DNA of 53,029 nucleotides, taken from the NCBI GenBank assembly GCA_964639765.1, contig CAZXEN010000014.1, forward strand, positions 1 to 53,029, given 5' to 3'. Position 1 is the stretch's first letter; every line of letters begins with the position of its first letter. Positions 35,001 to 43,481 of the stretch are shown here, piece by piece. The notes below the pieces were generated by a model. That model worked only from the letters and a program-made list of their open reading frames with translations. It was not told where the DNA came from and did not search any database. The position numbers were made by a program, and so were the translations under genes. Source of the stretch: Scybalousia_A sp964639765. GTDB taxonomy: Bacteria; Bacteroidota; Bacteroidia; Bacteroidales; P3.

Positions 35001-35725
35001 TAACTTATCCGGATTGCGAACCTTTGACGCAACTGGAGAAACTTAAATTTGAAAAAGAGATGATAGGCTTTTATATTTCCGGTCATCCTTTGGATATTTA
35101 TGAACACGAGATAGAGACATTTGCTCACAGCACTTTGAATGAGTTGGACGACTTGGAGAATCTTCTAAAGACACAAAAAATAGAACATTCTTTTGCAGGA
35201 ATAATAATGGATGTTGGAGAATCTGAAGGGAAAAACGGCAACAGATACGGCTATTTTACTTTGGAGGACAAAGAAGGCTCCCATCGTTTCTTGCTTTATG
35301 GACAGGATTATCTGAATTATGCCAAGTTTTTGAAACAGGGCTTGTATATTTATGTGAAAGGCATGGTGGTGGAGAGGACATTCTCCAACAAAACCACAGG
35401 AACGCAGGTGCGTAGAGTGGAATTTAGAATATCCAAGATGGAACTGTTGGAAGATATGTTTACCAAGTATGCCAAAGGAGTACAGATGAATGTCTTTACA
35501 GAAACTATTGATGATGATTTCATAAAAGATATAGTACAGTTGGCAAAGAAAAATGGCGGACAGTCAAAATTGTCTTTTAATATCTATGACAAAGAAAACG
35601 ATATTTCAACAACCTTGCAGGCACATAAGCATAAAGTTGCAGCACATGAGTTTTTGCAGACAATAAAACCAATGATAAAGAACGGCAGGATTGAAAGTAT
35701 AAAGATAGAAGCAGCAAAAGTATAG
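32003..35725 (+). CDS. dnaE: DNA polymerase III subunit alpha
   Basis: The replicative DNA polymerase, 1240 residues. The N-terminal PHP domain opens FTHLHVHTQYSILDGACEIG. The palm holds GPGRGSAAGSVVAYCLGI (about 420) and the catalytic Asp residues in LPDIDVDFDDEGRE (about 460-468). The fingers include FQFESEGMKSHLQNLKPD and MNALYRPGPMSYIPSFIDRK, and the third catalytic region YGITVYQEQVMQLS follows. A helix-hairpin-helix and, near residue 1065, an OB-fold (FAGIIMDVGESEGKNGNRYG) complete the order. Start at 32003 is set by the promoter and by homology. queG begins 2 bases after the stop. Confidence 0.96.
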   Translation: MANFTHLHVHTQYSILDGACEIGKLVKQTKELGMDSLAITDHGNMYGVLDFRNKCVKNGVKPILGCEMYVAPGSRFDKKPMPSGARQRNNHLILLAKNMEGYQNLIKLDSLAFEDEAFHYKPRIDKELLFKYSKGLICSSACLAGVIPQLLLNGEDEKAEAMALEYKEVFGDDYYIEVQRHLINADQKIVDPKLITLAKKLDIKLLATNDVHFIHKEDFEGHRILLCVNTGKKLSEETKMTYTGEEWLKSPQQMEELFKDIPESISNTQEVVDKVEVYELERKPILPVFDIPESFGKLDDYYEKYPIDKVKEDLEQSLIKRNKLSLDATQEEKAKAVDKTLKDKGGYEKQVRTIFDFEYLRYLTYEGAKKRYGEPLTKEVIERIDTELDTIGWMGFPGYFLIVQDFINYSRNNLGVVVGPGRGSAAGSVVAYCLGITQIEPMKYDLLFERFLNPDRISLPDIDVDFDDEGREKTLHYVQQKYGVTHVAQITTFGSMAAKSAIKDVARVLDLPLADSNRLAGYVPSKPGTTLEKAIKESSDLANVLQNGTKLEKEVLKYAQQLEGSLRSTGVHACGIIIGPDDISNYVPLTRPKGSDMMATQFEGKLIESVGMIKMDFLGLANLSIIKDACENIRKSHGITVDIDNISLEDKETLELFARGDTTATFQFESEGMKSHLQNLKPDKFEDLIAMNALYRPGPMSYIPSFIDRKHGREEIKYDFPQMQKYLSDTYGITVYQEQVMQLSRMLANFTPGQADTLRKAMGKKKLDLMAELKEKFDTGCKENGLDKEKTDKIWADWEKFASYAFNKSHATCYAYVAFQTGYLKAHYPAEYMSAVLTHNLKDIANITKYIADCQKHDIEVLGPDVNESDVNFMVNAKGQILFGLAAIKSVGLSVAQAIIAEREKNGPYKSAVDFIERNTFASNTERQTINRKEIESLVKSGAFDCFGDIHRAQYLNVDQNGTMFIEKLIKYCLKEKEHSLASQTSLFGGMEEQDEALSITYPDCEPLTQLEKLKFEKEMIGFYISGHPLDIYEHEIETFAHSTLNELDDLENLLKTQKIEHSFAGIIMDVGESEGKNGNRYGYFTLEDKEGSHRFLLYGQDYLNYAKFLKQGLYIYVKGMVVERTFSNKTTGTQVRRVEFRISKMELLEDMFTKYAKGVQMNVFTETIDDDFIKDIVQLAKKNGGQSKLSFNIYDKENDISTTLQAHKHKVAAHEFLQTIKPMIKNGRIESIKIEAAKV

Positions 35726-35727
35726 TC

Positions 35728-36645
35728 ATGGCTTACCTGCCTAAGAAAGAAATAGAGGAACTTGCCTGTTTGGAGGGCTTTTGTGGGACAGGAGCCGTAG
35801 AGATAAAGGAAGTGGAAAGTGATTTTCTGTCTCAATGGCTGGGAAAACACTTCCATGCTTCCATGTCCTATATGGAAAACTATCAGGAGATAAGAAAAAA
35901 TCCTGCACTTTTGACAGAAGATGCCCAAACCGTTGTTTCTTTTCTTTATTCCTACAACGATGAAAGGGCAGACAAGGATTCCTCCTTCAAGATTGCCCAC
36001 TATGCACAGAGAAAAGACTATCATTATGTTTTGAAACAGAAACTTAATGCTATCATACTTAAACTGCAGACAAAGTATCCTGATTTCAAGGCAAGGGCTT
36101 TTGTGGATTCTGCTCCCGTTTTGGAAAGATATTGGGCAGAAAAATGTGGTTTGGGCTGGATAGGCAGAAGCTCTCTTTTGATAAACAAGGACTATGGTTC
36201 AAAAGTTTTTATAGGGGAGATTGTCTGTAACTATGAGACAGACTATAACCACAAAGAGGCAGAAAATCTTTGCAGACAATGCACTCTTTGTCTGAAATCC
36301 TGTCCAAATAATGCCATAACACAAGAAGATGTTTTCAATTCCAGAAAATGTATTTCCTATCAGACAATAGAAAACAAGGAGAACATTCCAGAAGGTTTTG
36401 AGACAAAAGGATATATCTATGGTTGTGATATTTGTCTGGAGGTATGTCCTTGGAACAAGCAGGCAAAGAAAGCGGAAGAACAAGACCAAGAGACAAAACT
36501 CCTGATAAAAGAAGTTCTAAACAAGATAGAACAAGGTGTTTTGGAAAAGAAAGATTTCAAACAGCTTGCAAAACTTTCCCCTCTAAACAGGATAAAGTAT
36601 GAGAAATTTCTGGACAATATCAACAAAGCAGCAGCAAGGAGTTAG
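35728..36645 (+). CDS. queG: Epoxyqueuosine reductase
   Basis: Last step of queuosine synthesis for tRNA wobble positions; a cobalamin-dependent iron-sulfur enzyme. 305 residues. The N-terminal domain includes ARAFVDSAPVLERYWAEKCG and GLGWIGRSSLLINKDYGS, which form the cobalamin/substrate site. Two [4Fe-4S] motifs follow, CRQCTLCLKSCPNNAI (about 190) and CDICLEVCPWN (about 232). It is shorter than the E. coli protein because the C-terminal HEAT-like part is reduced, as in many Bacteroidetes. Tightly linked to dnaE; its stop overlaps the convergent punA stop in TTAG. Dependence on cobalamin fits the importer genes in the window. Confidence 0.93.
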   Translation: MAYLPKKEIEELACLEGFCGTGAVEIKEVESDFLSQWLGKHFHASMSYMENYQEIRKNPALLTEDAQTVVSFLYSYNDERADKDSSFKIAHYAQRKDYHYVLKQKLNAIILKLQTKYPDFKARAFVDSAPVLERYWAEKCGLGWIGRSSLLINKDYGSKVFIGEIVCNYETDYNHKEAENLCRQCTLCLKSCPNNAITQEDVFNSRKCISYQTIENKENIPEGFETKGYIYGCDICLEVCPWNKQAKKAEEQDQETKLLIKEVLNKIEQGVLEKKDFKQLAKLSPLNRIKYEKFLDNINKAAARS

Positions 36646-37454
36646 ACCTCTGCAACAACTCCTTTGATTATTCTTACAAGATTTTTGTTGGCTTTTTCTG
36701 TGTTTTGGAGAACTTCTGCATGAGTAGGCTCTTCTTCCACATCTTCGTTGAATACGTTGCTTATAACAGAAAATCCCAAGACTTTCATTCCAGCATGTGC
36801 AGCAACAATTACTTCCGGTACGGTGGACATTCCAACAGCTGAGAGACCAAGGTTGCGATACATTATATATTCTGCCTTGGTTTCAAAACTTGGCCCTGGA
36901 TTTCCTACATATATTCCTTCCTGTAGAGAGATGTTTTCCTGTTTTGCAATCTCTTTGGCAAGACTTATAAGTTTTTTGTCATAAGCTTCGTTCATGGAAG
37001 GAAAACGAGTACCAAGACGGTCATCATTTTTTCCTATAAGAGGATTAGGCATACGCGAAATATGGTCAGTTATAAGCATAATGTCTCCTGTTACGAAAGA
37101 TTTGTTTACTCCTCCTGCTGCATTGGTAACAATAAGGGTCTTTATTCCTAAAAGCTGCATGACCCTTACAGGGAAAGTAACCTGCTGCATTGTATATCCT
37201 TCGTAATAGTGGAAACGTCCTTGCATGCAGACTATGTCTTTGCCGTTTAATCTGCCGATAACAAGATTGCCTGCGTGACCTTCCACCGTGGAAACAGGGA
37301 AATTTGGTATGTCTTTGTAGGGGATCACAGTTCTTTCTTCAATATCTTCTGCCAAGGCACTTAAACCGCTGCCAAGTATTATGGCTGTTTCGGGTCTGTG
37401 GCTTATCTTTTGAAGAATGAAATCCTTTGCTTCAACAATCTGATTGTAATCCAT
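36642..37454 (-). CDS. punA: Purine nucleoside phosphorylase (PNP-I, trimeric)
   Basis: Splits guanosine or inosine with phosphate to base and ribose-1-phosphate. 270 residues from ATG 37454 (an upstream ATG at 37484 would overlap the preceding gene by 23 bases and add residues absent from relatives). Motifs: ILGSGLSALA, phosphate-site GHAGNLV and QGRFHYYEGY, NAAGGVN, substrate-site PGPSFETKAEY with Glu, GMSTVPEVIVAAHAG, and SVISNVFNED with the base-contacting Asn. It follows the secreted-protein gene by 7 bases in the same direction. Purine salvage is shared with adenine deaminase at 40.8 kb. Confidence 0.94.
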   Translation of the reverse strand: MDYNQIVEAKDFILQKISHRPETAIILGSGLSALAEDIEERTVIPYKDIPNFPVSTVEGHAGNLVIGRLNGKDIVCMQGRFHYYEGYTMQQVTFPVRVMQLLGIKTLIVTNAAGGVNKSFVTGDIMLITDHISRMPNPLIGKNDDRLGTRFPSMNEAYDKKLISLAKEIAKQENISLQEGIYVGNPGPSFETKAEYIMYRNLGLSAVGMSTVPEVIVAAHAGMKVLGFSVISNVFNEDVEEEPTHAEVLQNTEKANKNLVRIIKGVVAEV

Positions 37455-37461
37455 GAGCCTG

Positions 37462-39048
37462 TTATCTTGTTTGGAATTTGCCAAAGATGTTATTGTCTTC
37501 CCAATGACAAAGGAAAATGATATGTTTGCTGTTGGTAAGGAAGAGGGTCTTGAAGAAAGGCATCTTCATATCGTGGGTTCTGAAAGCCTGTTGCCAGTTA
37601 AAGGAGCCGTCAGAATAGACTTGTATGAAATTAACCTGTGTTCTGAGTTTGTCGGAGTTGTATTGGCGTGTGGCTTTGAACTTTCCGTCTGAATAGTTTG
37701 CGATATGGTCGTTGAACATTATGTATAGTCCGTATCTGTCCCTTGTTATTGCGTAGCCATTGTAGGAATCGTTGTCGTTGTATATCTTTTGACGTTTGGC
37801 AATGTAGGCATTTCCTTCTATCATTCCGTTTTTGTCTATGTTGGTAAGCACAAGATCTCTGTAGTAAAAGGCTTCCTCTCCTGTAGGTTTCTGACCTCTA
37901 CGTTTAGGAGGTATAAGGTGGGAAGCAAATCTCTGTTCTCCCAGCATTATGACATTGCCTCCAATCATAGGCACAAGCTCTTCTATGTATGTGGTGAAGT
38001 TGCTCGGAGCAGGCATTTCTTTTTTCTTTGCAACCATTTCGTCTGTCTCGTATTCCTTGAACTCTTTCATGGAAGAAGACTTCTGATACAGACGTCTTTT
38101 GTCAAAACTGTATGCAAAGGTACCTGCTGCCAAGTATGGTTTGTCGTTGGTTATTCCGTAATAGCCTGCAATCATGTGGTCACCTTCAAGATTGAAACAG
38201 CATTTCATATCTGTTGCCCATGCATCTTCAAGTTTCAGGTCATAGGTCTTGTTCTGATATTTCGTAAGATGAACAAGATATGCCACATCGTCCTTATGAT
38301 TTACCTTCTTTCCTTGAGCTACACCTTGCAAGGCCAACAATGCTTCATCGCCTTCATTGTTTACCATTACGTCCTTGACCTTTATCTTCAGACCTTCCAC
38401 GTTTTCTATGGAATATGTTTTAGACCAAAGCAAGCCCATCTGATTGTTGTAAATCTTCACTTCTGCTTCACGGCTGTTTTCTCCGCCTTTCAGGATGCAG
38501 AACACCATTTTTGTCTTGTTTTCCGAGAAAGAGAAAAGGAAAGGTTTCTGTGCTGAATCCACAACATAGGAATAATTCATAAACAGTTCAGGCTGGTCTA
38601 TCAGACGCATATCTTTCAAGTGAAGATACTGGGTGTAGAACTTCTGGGTGCCTGTTTCCGTAGGGACGGTCTTGTTTCTTGAAGAACGTTTTGTCTCTTT
38701 TGGTTTGTCAGCCTTGGTTTTTGAAAGAATAAAGCCTACCAGTGAGTTGTTACGCCAAGTCTGTTCTATCTTGTAGTTGGGAGAACCGAAGTCTATCTTT
38801 GCCAACCTGTCCACATTGCCTTCAGTATCTGTGTGACCAAGGTAATATTTGTATTCAAACTCTCCCTCTCCCTTGTATTCATTCATACAATAGTAGAAAT
38901 AATAGCCTGAAATATCCTCAGCTATTATCTTTGCATCAACGCAATCGTCTTTTATGTCGTAGAATCTTTTACCATAGGATATGTCCATTTGGGCAACTGC
39001 GCTCAAAAGACAGAAAAACGTTGCGAAATATAAAACAAACTTCTTCAT
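37462..39048 (-). CDS. Hypothetical secreted protein
   Basis: 528 residues from ATG 39048 with a signal peptide (MKKFVLYFATFFCLLSAVAQ). The rest is beta-strand-rich without an obvious motif. Repeated short blocks such as DVAYLVHLTKYQNKTYDLKL, DHMIAGYYGITNDKPYLAAG and NVIMLGEQRF resemble the blades of a beta-propeller; I cannot name a family. A basic patch KPKETKRSSRNK occurs near residue 115. No T9SS C-terminal domain and no lipobox, so probably periplasmic or outer-membrane associated. Probably cotranscribed with punA, 7 bases downstream; a -7-like box (TATTTTTG, 39087-39080 minus strand) precedes it. Confidence 0.7.
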   Translation of the reverse strand: MKKFVLYFATFFCLLSAVAQMDISYGKRFYDIKDDCVDAKIIAEDISGYYFYYCMNEYKGEGEFEYKYYLGHTDTEGNVDRLAKIDFGSPNYKIEQTWRNNSLVGFILSKTKADKPKETKRSSRNKTVPTETGTQKFYTQYLHLKDMRLIDQPELFMNYSYVVDSAQKPFLFSFSENKTKMVFCILKGGENSREAEVKIYNNQMGLLWSKTYSIENVEGLKIKVKDVMVNNEGDEALLALQGVAQGKKVNHKDDVAYLVHLTKYQNKTYDLKLEDAWATDMKCCFNLEGDHMIAGYYGITNDKPYLAAGTFAYSFDKRRLYQKSSSMKEFKEYETDEMVAKKKEMPAPSNFTTYIEELVPMIGGNVIMLGEQRFASHLIPPKRRGQKPTGEEAFYYRDLVLTNIDKNGMIEGNAYIAKRQKIYNDNDSYNGYAITRDRYGLYIMFNDHIANYSDGKFKATRQYNSDKLRTQVNFIQVYSDGSFNWQQAFRTHDMKMPFFKTLFLTNSKHIIFLCHWEDNNIFGKFQTR

Positions 39049-39135
39049 ATCTAAAATTATTCTTTTTACTTTCAAAGTGCAAAAATACAAAAAAAAGTAA
39101 ATGTGTGCCTATTTTTTGGCAACACATTCACTATT

Positions 39136-40428
39136 TTAGTTTTTACCTAACAGGGCGAACATTTTTTTCTTGTAGTTCTCAACTCCCGGCTGATTGAAAG
39201 GATTTACATCCAGAACATATCCGCTTATTCCACAGCAAAGTTCAAAGAAATAAATCATCTGTCCTATTGTTTTTTCGTCAATCTTTTCCACTTCAAGGGT
39301 TATTTGGCTAACATCTCCTTCCAAATGCGCCATACGTGTTCCCTCTTCCGCCTTATGGTTGATGTCAGTCAAGGAAAATCCAAGCAGATAATCCAGTTTG
39401 TCATCATTTTCCTCAAGTTTTGGAATGCCAAGATGCTTGTTGCTCTTCTTTACATGAAGAACGCTTTCAAACATAAGGCGTTTTCCTTCCTGAATATATT
39501 GACCCATGGAATGCAAGTCAGTTGTGTTGCTTACACTTGCAGGAAACAGTCCCTTAAAATCCTTTCCTTCACTCTCGCCATAGAGCTGTTTCCACCATTC
39601 TGAAAGGAAAACAAGGTTAGGCTGATAGTTTACCAGCAGTTCTATGTCCTTTCCTTTGTTGTATAGTACGTTTCTTGCTACAACATACTTGATGGCTTCG
39701 TTGTTTGTGCTGTCCTCAAACAATATCTCCTTTCTTTCCTGTACAGCACCGTTGATTATCTTCTTTATATCAAAGCCTGCCACTGCAATAGGCAGCAGTC
39801 CTACAGGAGTAAGCACGGAATATCTTCCTCCAACGTTGTCAGGAATGACAAAAGTGTCGTATCCTTCTTTGTCGGCCAAGGTTTTCAGTACACCTTTTTC
39901 CTTGTCTGTTATGGCAACAATACGCTTGGCTGCTTGTTCTTTTCCATATTTGTCTTCCAAGTGCTTTCTCAGGATACGGAAAGTTACTGCCGTTTCTGTA
40001 GTGGTTCCGGATTTGGAGATAACAGCAAGGGAATAGTCCTTTTTGTCAAGAACCTCCATAAGATCTGCCAGATAATCTTCGTTCATAGTGTTGCCTGCAT
40101 ACACAATTGTCGGATTTTTCTTCTCCATAAGAGTGTCAAAATTGTGTTTTAGCGACTCTATGACCATTCTTGCCCCAAGATAGCTTCCGCCAATGCCAGC
40201 TACAACAAAGATATCGCTGTTTTGTCTTATACGTTTGGCGACTTTGTTTATCTTGTCAAAATCTGCCTTGCCTATCTCTTCAGGAAGATTTATCCAGCCA
40301 AGGAAATCATTGCCTTTTCCTTTCTGTTCCCTAAGCAATTGCAAAGATTGAAGGCTTTTTTCTTCCACCTGCTTCACTTCTACATAGTTCGGCATGTCAG
40401 CCTGTGCGTAATTTACCTTTACTTTCAT
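39136..40428 (-). CDS. pgi: Glucose-6-phosphate isomerase
   Basis: Interconverts glucose-6-phosphate and fructose-6-phosphate. 430 residues, the shorter class found in Bacteroidetes and Firmicutes. Visible: GIGGSYLGARMV (about 80), phosphate-binding SKSGTTTETAVTFR (about 137), NVGGRYSVLTPVGLLP (about 200), a SLTDINHKAEEGTRMAHL segment with a catalytic His, and FNQPGVENYKKKMFALL at the C-terminus with the catalytic Lys region. Full length. Divergent from adenine deaminase across a 400-base region that carries the palindromic element. Confidence 0.95.
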   Translation of the reverse strand: MKVKVNYAQADMPNYVEVKQVEEKSLQSLQLLREQKGKGNDFLGWINLPEEIGKADFDKINKVAKRIRQNSDIFVVAGIGGSYLGARMVIESLKHNFDTLMEKKNPTIVYAGNTMNEDYLADLMEVLDKKDYSLAVISKSGTTTETAVTFRILRKHLEDKYGKEQAAKRIVAITDKEKGVLKTLADKEGYDTFVIPDNVGGRYSVLTPVGLLPIAVAGFDIKKIINGAVQERKEILFEDSTNNEAIKYVVARNVLYNKGKDIELLVNYQPNLVFLSEWWKQLYGESEGKDFKGLFPASVSNTTDLHSMGQYIQEGKRLMFESVLHVKKSNKHLGIPKLEENDDKLDYLLGFSLTDINHKAEEGTRMAHLEGDVSQITLEVEKIDEKTIGQMIYFFELCCGISGYVLDVNPFNQPGVENYKKKMFALLGKN

Positions 40429-40618
40429 AATGTTTCTTCTTTGTTTATACTTATATAACTTATATTTTCTGATAATATTGTTTTTTTTCTTCGCAAGTGT
40501 TTATTTTTATGGTAAATAAGAACAAAAAAATCAGCCTGCAGCCTCTTGCAAACAGGTTTTGTCGGATATTTTTCAGGATGTTTTCCGTCCGATCTTCGTT
40601 TTGTTGCAGCCAATAGAT

Positions 40619-40767
40619 GAGAAAAATTTGCCACTCTTGGTTTTCTTGCCGAAAAAAATAGTTTTTTTGCATGAAAAAAATAGTTTTTTTTGGTCAAAAA
40701 AATAGTTTTTTTTACCTCAAAGACTTGGAGTGGCGAAAAAATAACGGCGATTGGCAAGTTCTTTTCT
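40619..40767. repeat. Palindromic element with three 22-bp-spaced A/T units, copy 2
   Basis: TAG centres at 40659, 40681 and 40703, again exactly 22 bases apart, in a core identical to copy 1. Flanks carry a perfect 7-bp pair GCCACTC/GAGTGGC and an outer imperfect pair (GAAAAA-TTTGCCA with TTGGCAAG-TTCTTTTC). Confidence 0.85.
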
Positions 40768-40796
40768 TCCTGTGGCGGATAAAAAACATGCTTTTC

Positions 40797-40830
40797 TTGC
40801 ATATCGGTCAGGGTATTTTTAGTAATTTTG
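40797..40830 (+). promoter_or_regulatory. Promoter of ade, almost touching the start codon
   Basis: TTG at 40797-40799 and TAATTTTG at 40823-40830 (26-base offset). The ATG of ade is at 40835, only four bases after the -7 box, so the mRNA would be leaderless or nearly so. Confidence 0.55.
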
Positions 40831-40834
40831 CCGT

Positions 40835-42469
40835 ATGAAAACAGAGAATATAAGACTTACAGGACATATTGTAGATGTTGTGGAAAAAGAAGTGTTTGAC
40901 GGAGAAATAACTGTGGAAAACGGTAGGATAAAATCCATTCTCCGCCTGCAAGGACTTGACAGGCAAGCACCATATATTATGCCCGGTTTTGTAGACTCTC
41001 ATATCCATATAGAAAGTTCAATGCTTTTGCCTCATAATTTTGCGGACATAGTCGTAAAACATGGTTCGGTGGCTTGTGTCTGTGATGCTCATGAGATAGC
41101 CAATGTTCTCGGCAAACAGGGTGTTGAATTTATGATAGAAGATGGAGAAAAAGCGGATTTCTATTTCTTTAATGGAGTACCGTCTTGTGTTCCTGCCACG
41201 TGTTTTGAGACTTCCGGAGCCACAATAGGCAGCAAAGAGGTGGAAGAATTACTGAAAAACGACAAGATTACCCATTTATCTGAGATGATGAACTATGTCG
41301 GCGTTATCCAAAAGCAAGAAGAGGTGATAAGAAAGCTTGAACTTGCACGCAGATACCACAAGCCCATAGACGGACACGCTCCTCTGTTAAGCAAGGAACA
41401 GCTGAAGGAATACGTTTCCTACGGTATAGGAACAGACCACGAATGCAGTAGTTTGCATGAGGCCGAGGAGAAGATAGAATGTGGTATGAAAATTCAGATA
41501 AGGGAGGGTTCTGCTGCAAAAAACTTTGACAGGCTGCTGCCTTTGATGAAAAACCATTGCGACAGCCTGATGTTCTGTTCAGATGACAAACATCCCGATG
41601 ATTTAATTCACGGTCATATAAACCTGCTGGTGAAAAAGGCTATAAAAGAAGGCTGTCCGTTAATGGATGTCCTTAGGGTTGCGAGCCTTAATCCTATAAA
41701 GCACTATAGACTTCCTTGTGGTCTGCTGCAAAAAGGAGACAATGCAGACTTTATTCTTGTGAACAATCTTGACGATTTTGAAGTTCTTGCCACATATATA
41801 AAAGGCAGGAAAGTGTATGATGAAAAAGAGGGTAGGAGAGAGGGTTCTAAAGGCGAGACACCTGTATATAACAATTTCCATGCAGAAAAAATAACATTGG
41901 AAGATATACAGACAGAGTACAAAGGAAGAGATATCAACATTATAGAATGTTTTGACGGTGAATTGTTTACAAAGAATATCACTATAACGCCCAAAACAGA
42001 CCGGGGATTGATGATTACAGACGTGGAAGGCGATATTTTGAAGATAGTTGTTTTGAACAGATACACCAAAGCCAAGCCCTCTGTTGCGTTTATCAAGGGT
42101 GTGGGACTGAAACAGGGTGCTATTTGTTCCACAGTGGCACATGATTCACACAATATCATAGCGGTGGGAGTGGAGGATAAAGATATTGTGGAAGCAATCA
42201 ACCTCGTAATAGAAAACAAAGGAGGTATTGCCTTTGTAAACAAGGAAGACAAGGATATTTTGCCGCTTCCTGTTGCTGGACTTATGTCATACGAGACGGC
42301 AGAGAAAGTTGCCAAGGACTACGACAGGATTAACAGGAAGGCAAAAGCCTTTACCGATAGGCTGTCTTCACCTTATATGACTTTGGCTTTTATGTCTTTG
42401 CTTGTGATACCGGAGATAAAACTATCGGACAAGGGACTTTTTGATGCAAGGACTTTCTCTTTTATATGA
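40835..42469 (+). CDS. ade: Adenine deaminase
   Basis: Converts adenine to hypoxanthine and ammonia for purine salvage. 544 residues of the amidohydrolase superfamily: an N-terminal strand region IRLTGHIVDVVEKEVFDGEI, the metal-binding HIHIES (about 53-58), CDAHEIANVLG (about 90), GHAPLL (about 185), TDHECSS (about 203) and CSDDKHPDD (about 250). The C-terminal domain has GVGLKQGAICSTVAHDSHNI (about 420), characteristic of AdeC. Full length. The start at 40835 keeps the conserved first strand although it lies next to the promoter. Confidence 0.94.
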   Translation: MKTENIRLTGHIVDVVEKEVFDGEITVENGRIKSILRLQGLDRQAPYIMPGFVDSHIHIESSMLLPHNFADIVVKHGSVACVCDAHEIANVLGKQGVEFMIEDGEKADFYFFNGVPSCVPATCFETSGATIGSKEVEELLKNDKITHLSEMMNYVGVIQKQEEVIRKLELARRYHKPIDGHAPLLSKEQLKEYVSYGIGTDHECSSLHEAEEKIECGMKIQIREGSAAKNFDRLLPLMKNHCDSLMFCSDDKHPDDLIHGHINLLVKKAIKEGCPLMDVLRVASLNPIKHYRLPCGLLQKGDNADFILVNNLDDFEVLATYIKGRKVYDEKEGRREGSKGETPVYNNFHAEKITLEDIQTEYKGRDINIIECFDGELFTKNITITPKTDRGLMITDVEGDILKIVVLNRYTKAKPSVAFIKGVGLKQGAICSTVAHDSHNIIAVGVEDKDIVEAINLVIENKGGIAFVNKEDKDILPLPVAGLMSYETAEKVAKDYDRINRKAKAFTDRLSSPYMTLAFMSLLVIPEIKLSDKGLFDARTFSFI

Positions 42470-42501
42470 ATTTCAGTATAAACAACAAAAAAACATAGAA
42501 A

Positions 42502-43395
42502 ATGAAAAAAAATAAACTGACTGTTGTTGCCTGCCTGCTTACCATTGTTGCTTTAGGCTTGTCCTGCAAGGAAAAAAACTCTTCCCTTATGGGAGCAGAC
42601 AACTATGCTGTGTCCCAGAAGAATCCTCTGAAAAAAGAAAATAAAAGGATTGTTTCCGTATCCACACAGGTAACGGAAATAATATGTGATTTGGGTTGTA
42701 TGGACAGACTTGTTGCAAGAACGGATTTTTGTGATTATCCCAAAGAAGTAGCAAAGATACCAAGCATAGGAGGAGTCAGCAATCCAAATATTGAACAGAT
42801 AATAAGCCTTCGTCCAGATGTTGTCATAACTTCAACAATGATGCCCAAGAAACTGTTCTCTCTCTTGGAGAATGCAGGTCTGCCCGTAATGTCTTTCAAG
42901 GAAAGCAACAAGGTGGAAGGAATGTATAAGGTGATAGATATACTTGGCACACTCTTGCAAAGAGAACAGCAGGCAGACAGCCTTATAAACGATTGTAAGC
43001 AAAGACTTCAGAAAACAAGACTTGCCTGTGACAGCATACAAAAGGCCAAAAATATCCCCAAACCAAAAGTCTATTACGTTGTAGGCTATGGTGCGAGCGG
43101 AGATTTTTCAGCCGGTAGGAATACTTACATAGATGAGATGTTCAGATTGGCAGGAGCCGACAACATAGCCAAGGAAAGTTTGAACTGGACTTTCACAAAG
43201 GAACAGCTGTTCAAAGATGAACCCGATTATATCTTTATCCGTAAGGAAGATGTAAAGAATTTCTGCAGCCTTTCTCCGTATAACAAACTCAAAGCGGTGA
43301 AAAACAATCATGTCATAGGCGTTGAGGGAATGGATGCCCAGACTCCGCGCAGTATATCCTTGATAGAATTCATTGCAAAAAAGATTTATGAATAA
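42502..43395 (+). CDS. Metal/cobalamin ABC importer substrate-binding lipoprotein
   Basis: 297 residues. Lipobox LGLSC (Cys about residue 22), then a BtuF/FepB-type periplasmic binding fold with a helical backbone: RIVSVSTQVTEIICDLGCMDRLVART, IPSIGGVSNPNIEQIISLRPDVVITS, a long helix, VYYVVGYGASGDFSAGRNTYIDEMFRLAGADNIA and DEPDYIFIRKED. It would hand ferric siderophore, haem or cobalamin to a FecCD permease. None is adjacent; the permease-ATPase pair at 22.2-23.9 kb is the obvious candidate partner. It starts 33 bases after ade and may be cotranscribed. Confidence 0.9.
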   Translation: MKKNKLTVVACLLTIVALGLSCKEKNSSLMGADNYAVSQKNPLKKENKRIVSVSTQVTEIICDLGCMDRLVARTDFCDYPKEVAKIPSIGGVSNPNIEQIISLRPDVVITSTMMPKKLFSLLENAGLPVMSFKESNKVEGMYKVIDILGTLLQREQQADSLINDCKQRLQKTRLACDSIQKAKNIPKPKVYYVVGYGASGDFSAGRNTYIDEMFRLAGADNIAKESLNWTFTKEQLFKDEPDYIFIRKEDVKNFCSLSPYNKLKAVKNNHVIGVEGMDAQTPRSISLIEFIAKKIYE

Positions 43396-43435
43396 GAAAA
43401 ATTGCTTAAAATTTTAGATTATTACAATTTTAGAC

Positions 43436-43443
43436 TATTTTTG
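43436..43443 (+). promoter_or_regulatory. Possible promoter -7 box for the secreted deiminase
   Basis: TATTTTTG followed by CAAAG, 38 bases before the ATG at 43482. No TTG at the expected -33 distance. Confidence 0.35.
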
Positions 43444-43481
43444 CAAAGTTATTTTTTAAAATATTTAATCGTTATAAGCTT

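Larger units (their letters stand above)
40429..40834. other. Intergenic region between divergent pgi and ade
   Basis: About 400 bases without a credible ORF. It contains the second copy of the palindromic element (40619-40767) and the ade promoter (40797-40830). No clear minus-strand promoter for pgi was found. Confidence 0.6.

Noticed and set aside
37789..38556. 255-codon plus-strand frame opposite the secreted protein gene
   Set aside because: The minus-strand gene has a proper signal peptide and spacing to punA. The plus frame has shadow-like composition and no promoter.
41704..42315. 203-codon minus-strand frame inside adenine deaminase
   Set aside because: Opposite the conserved C-terminal domain of ade, Ser/Ile-rich and without a family match; a shadow.
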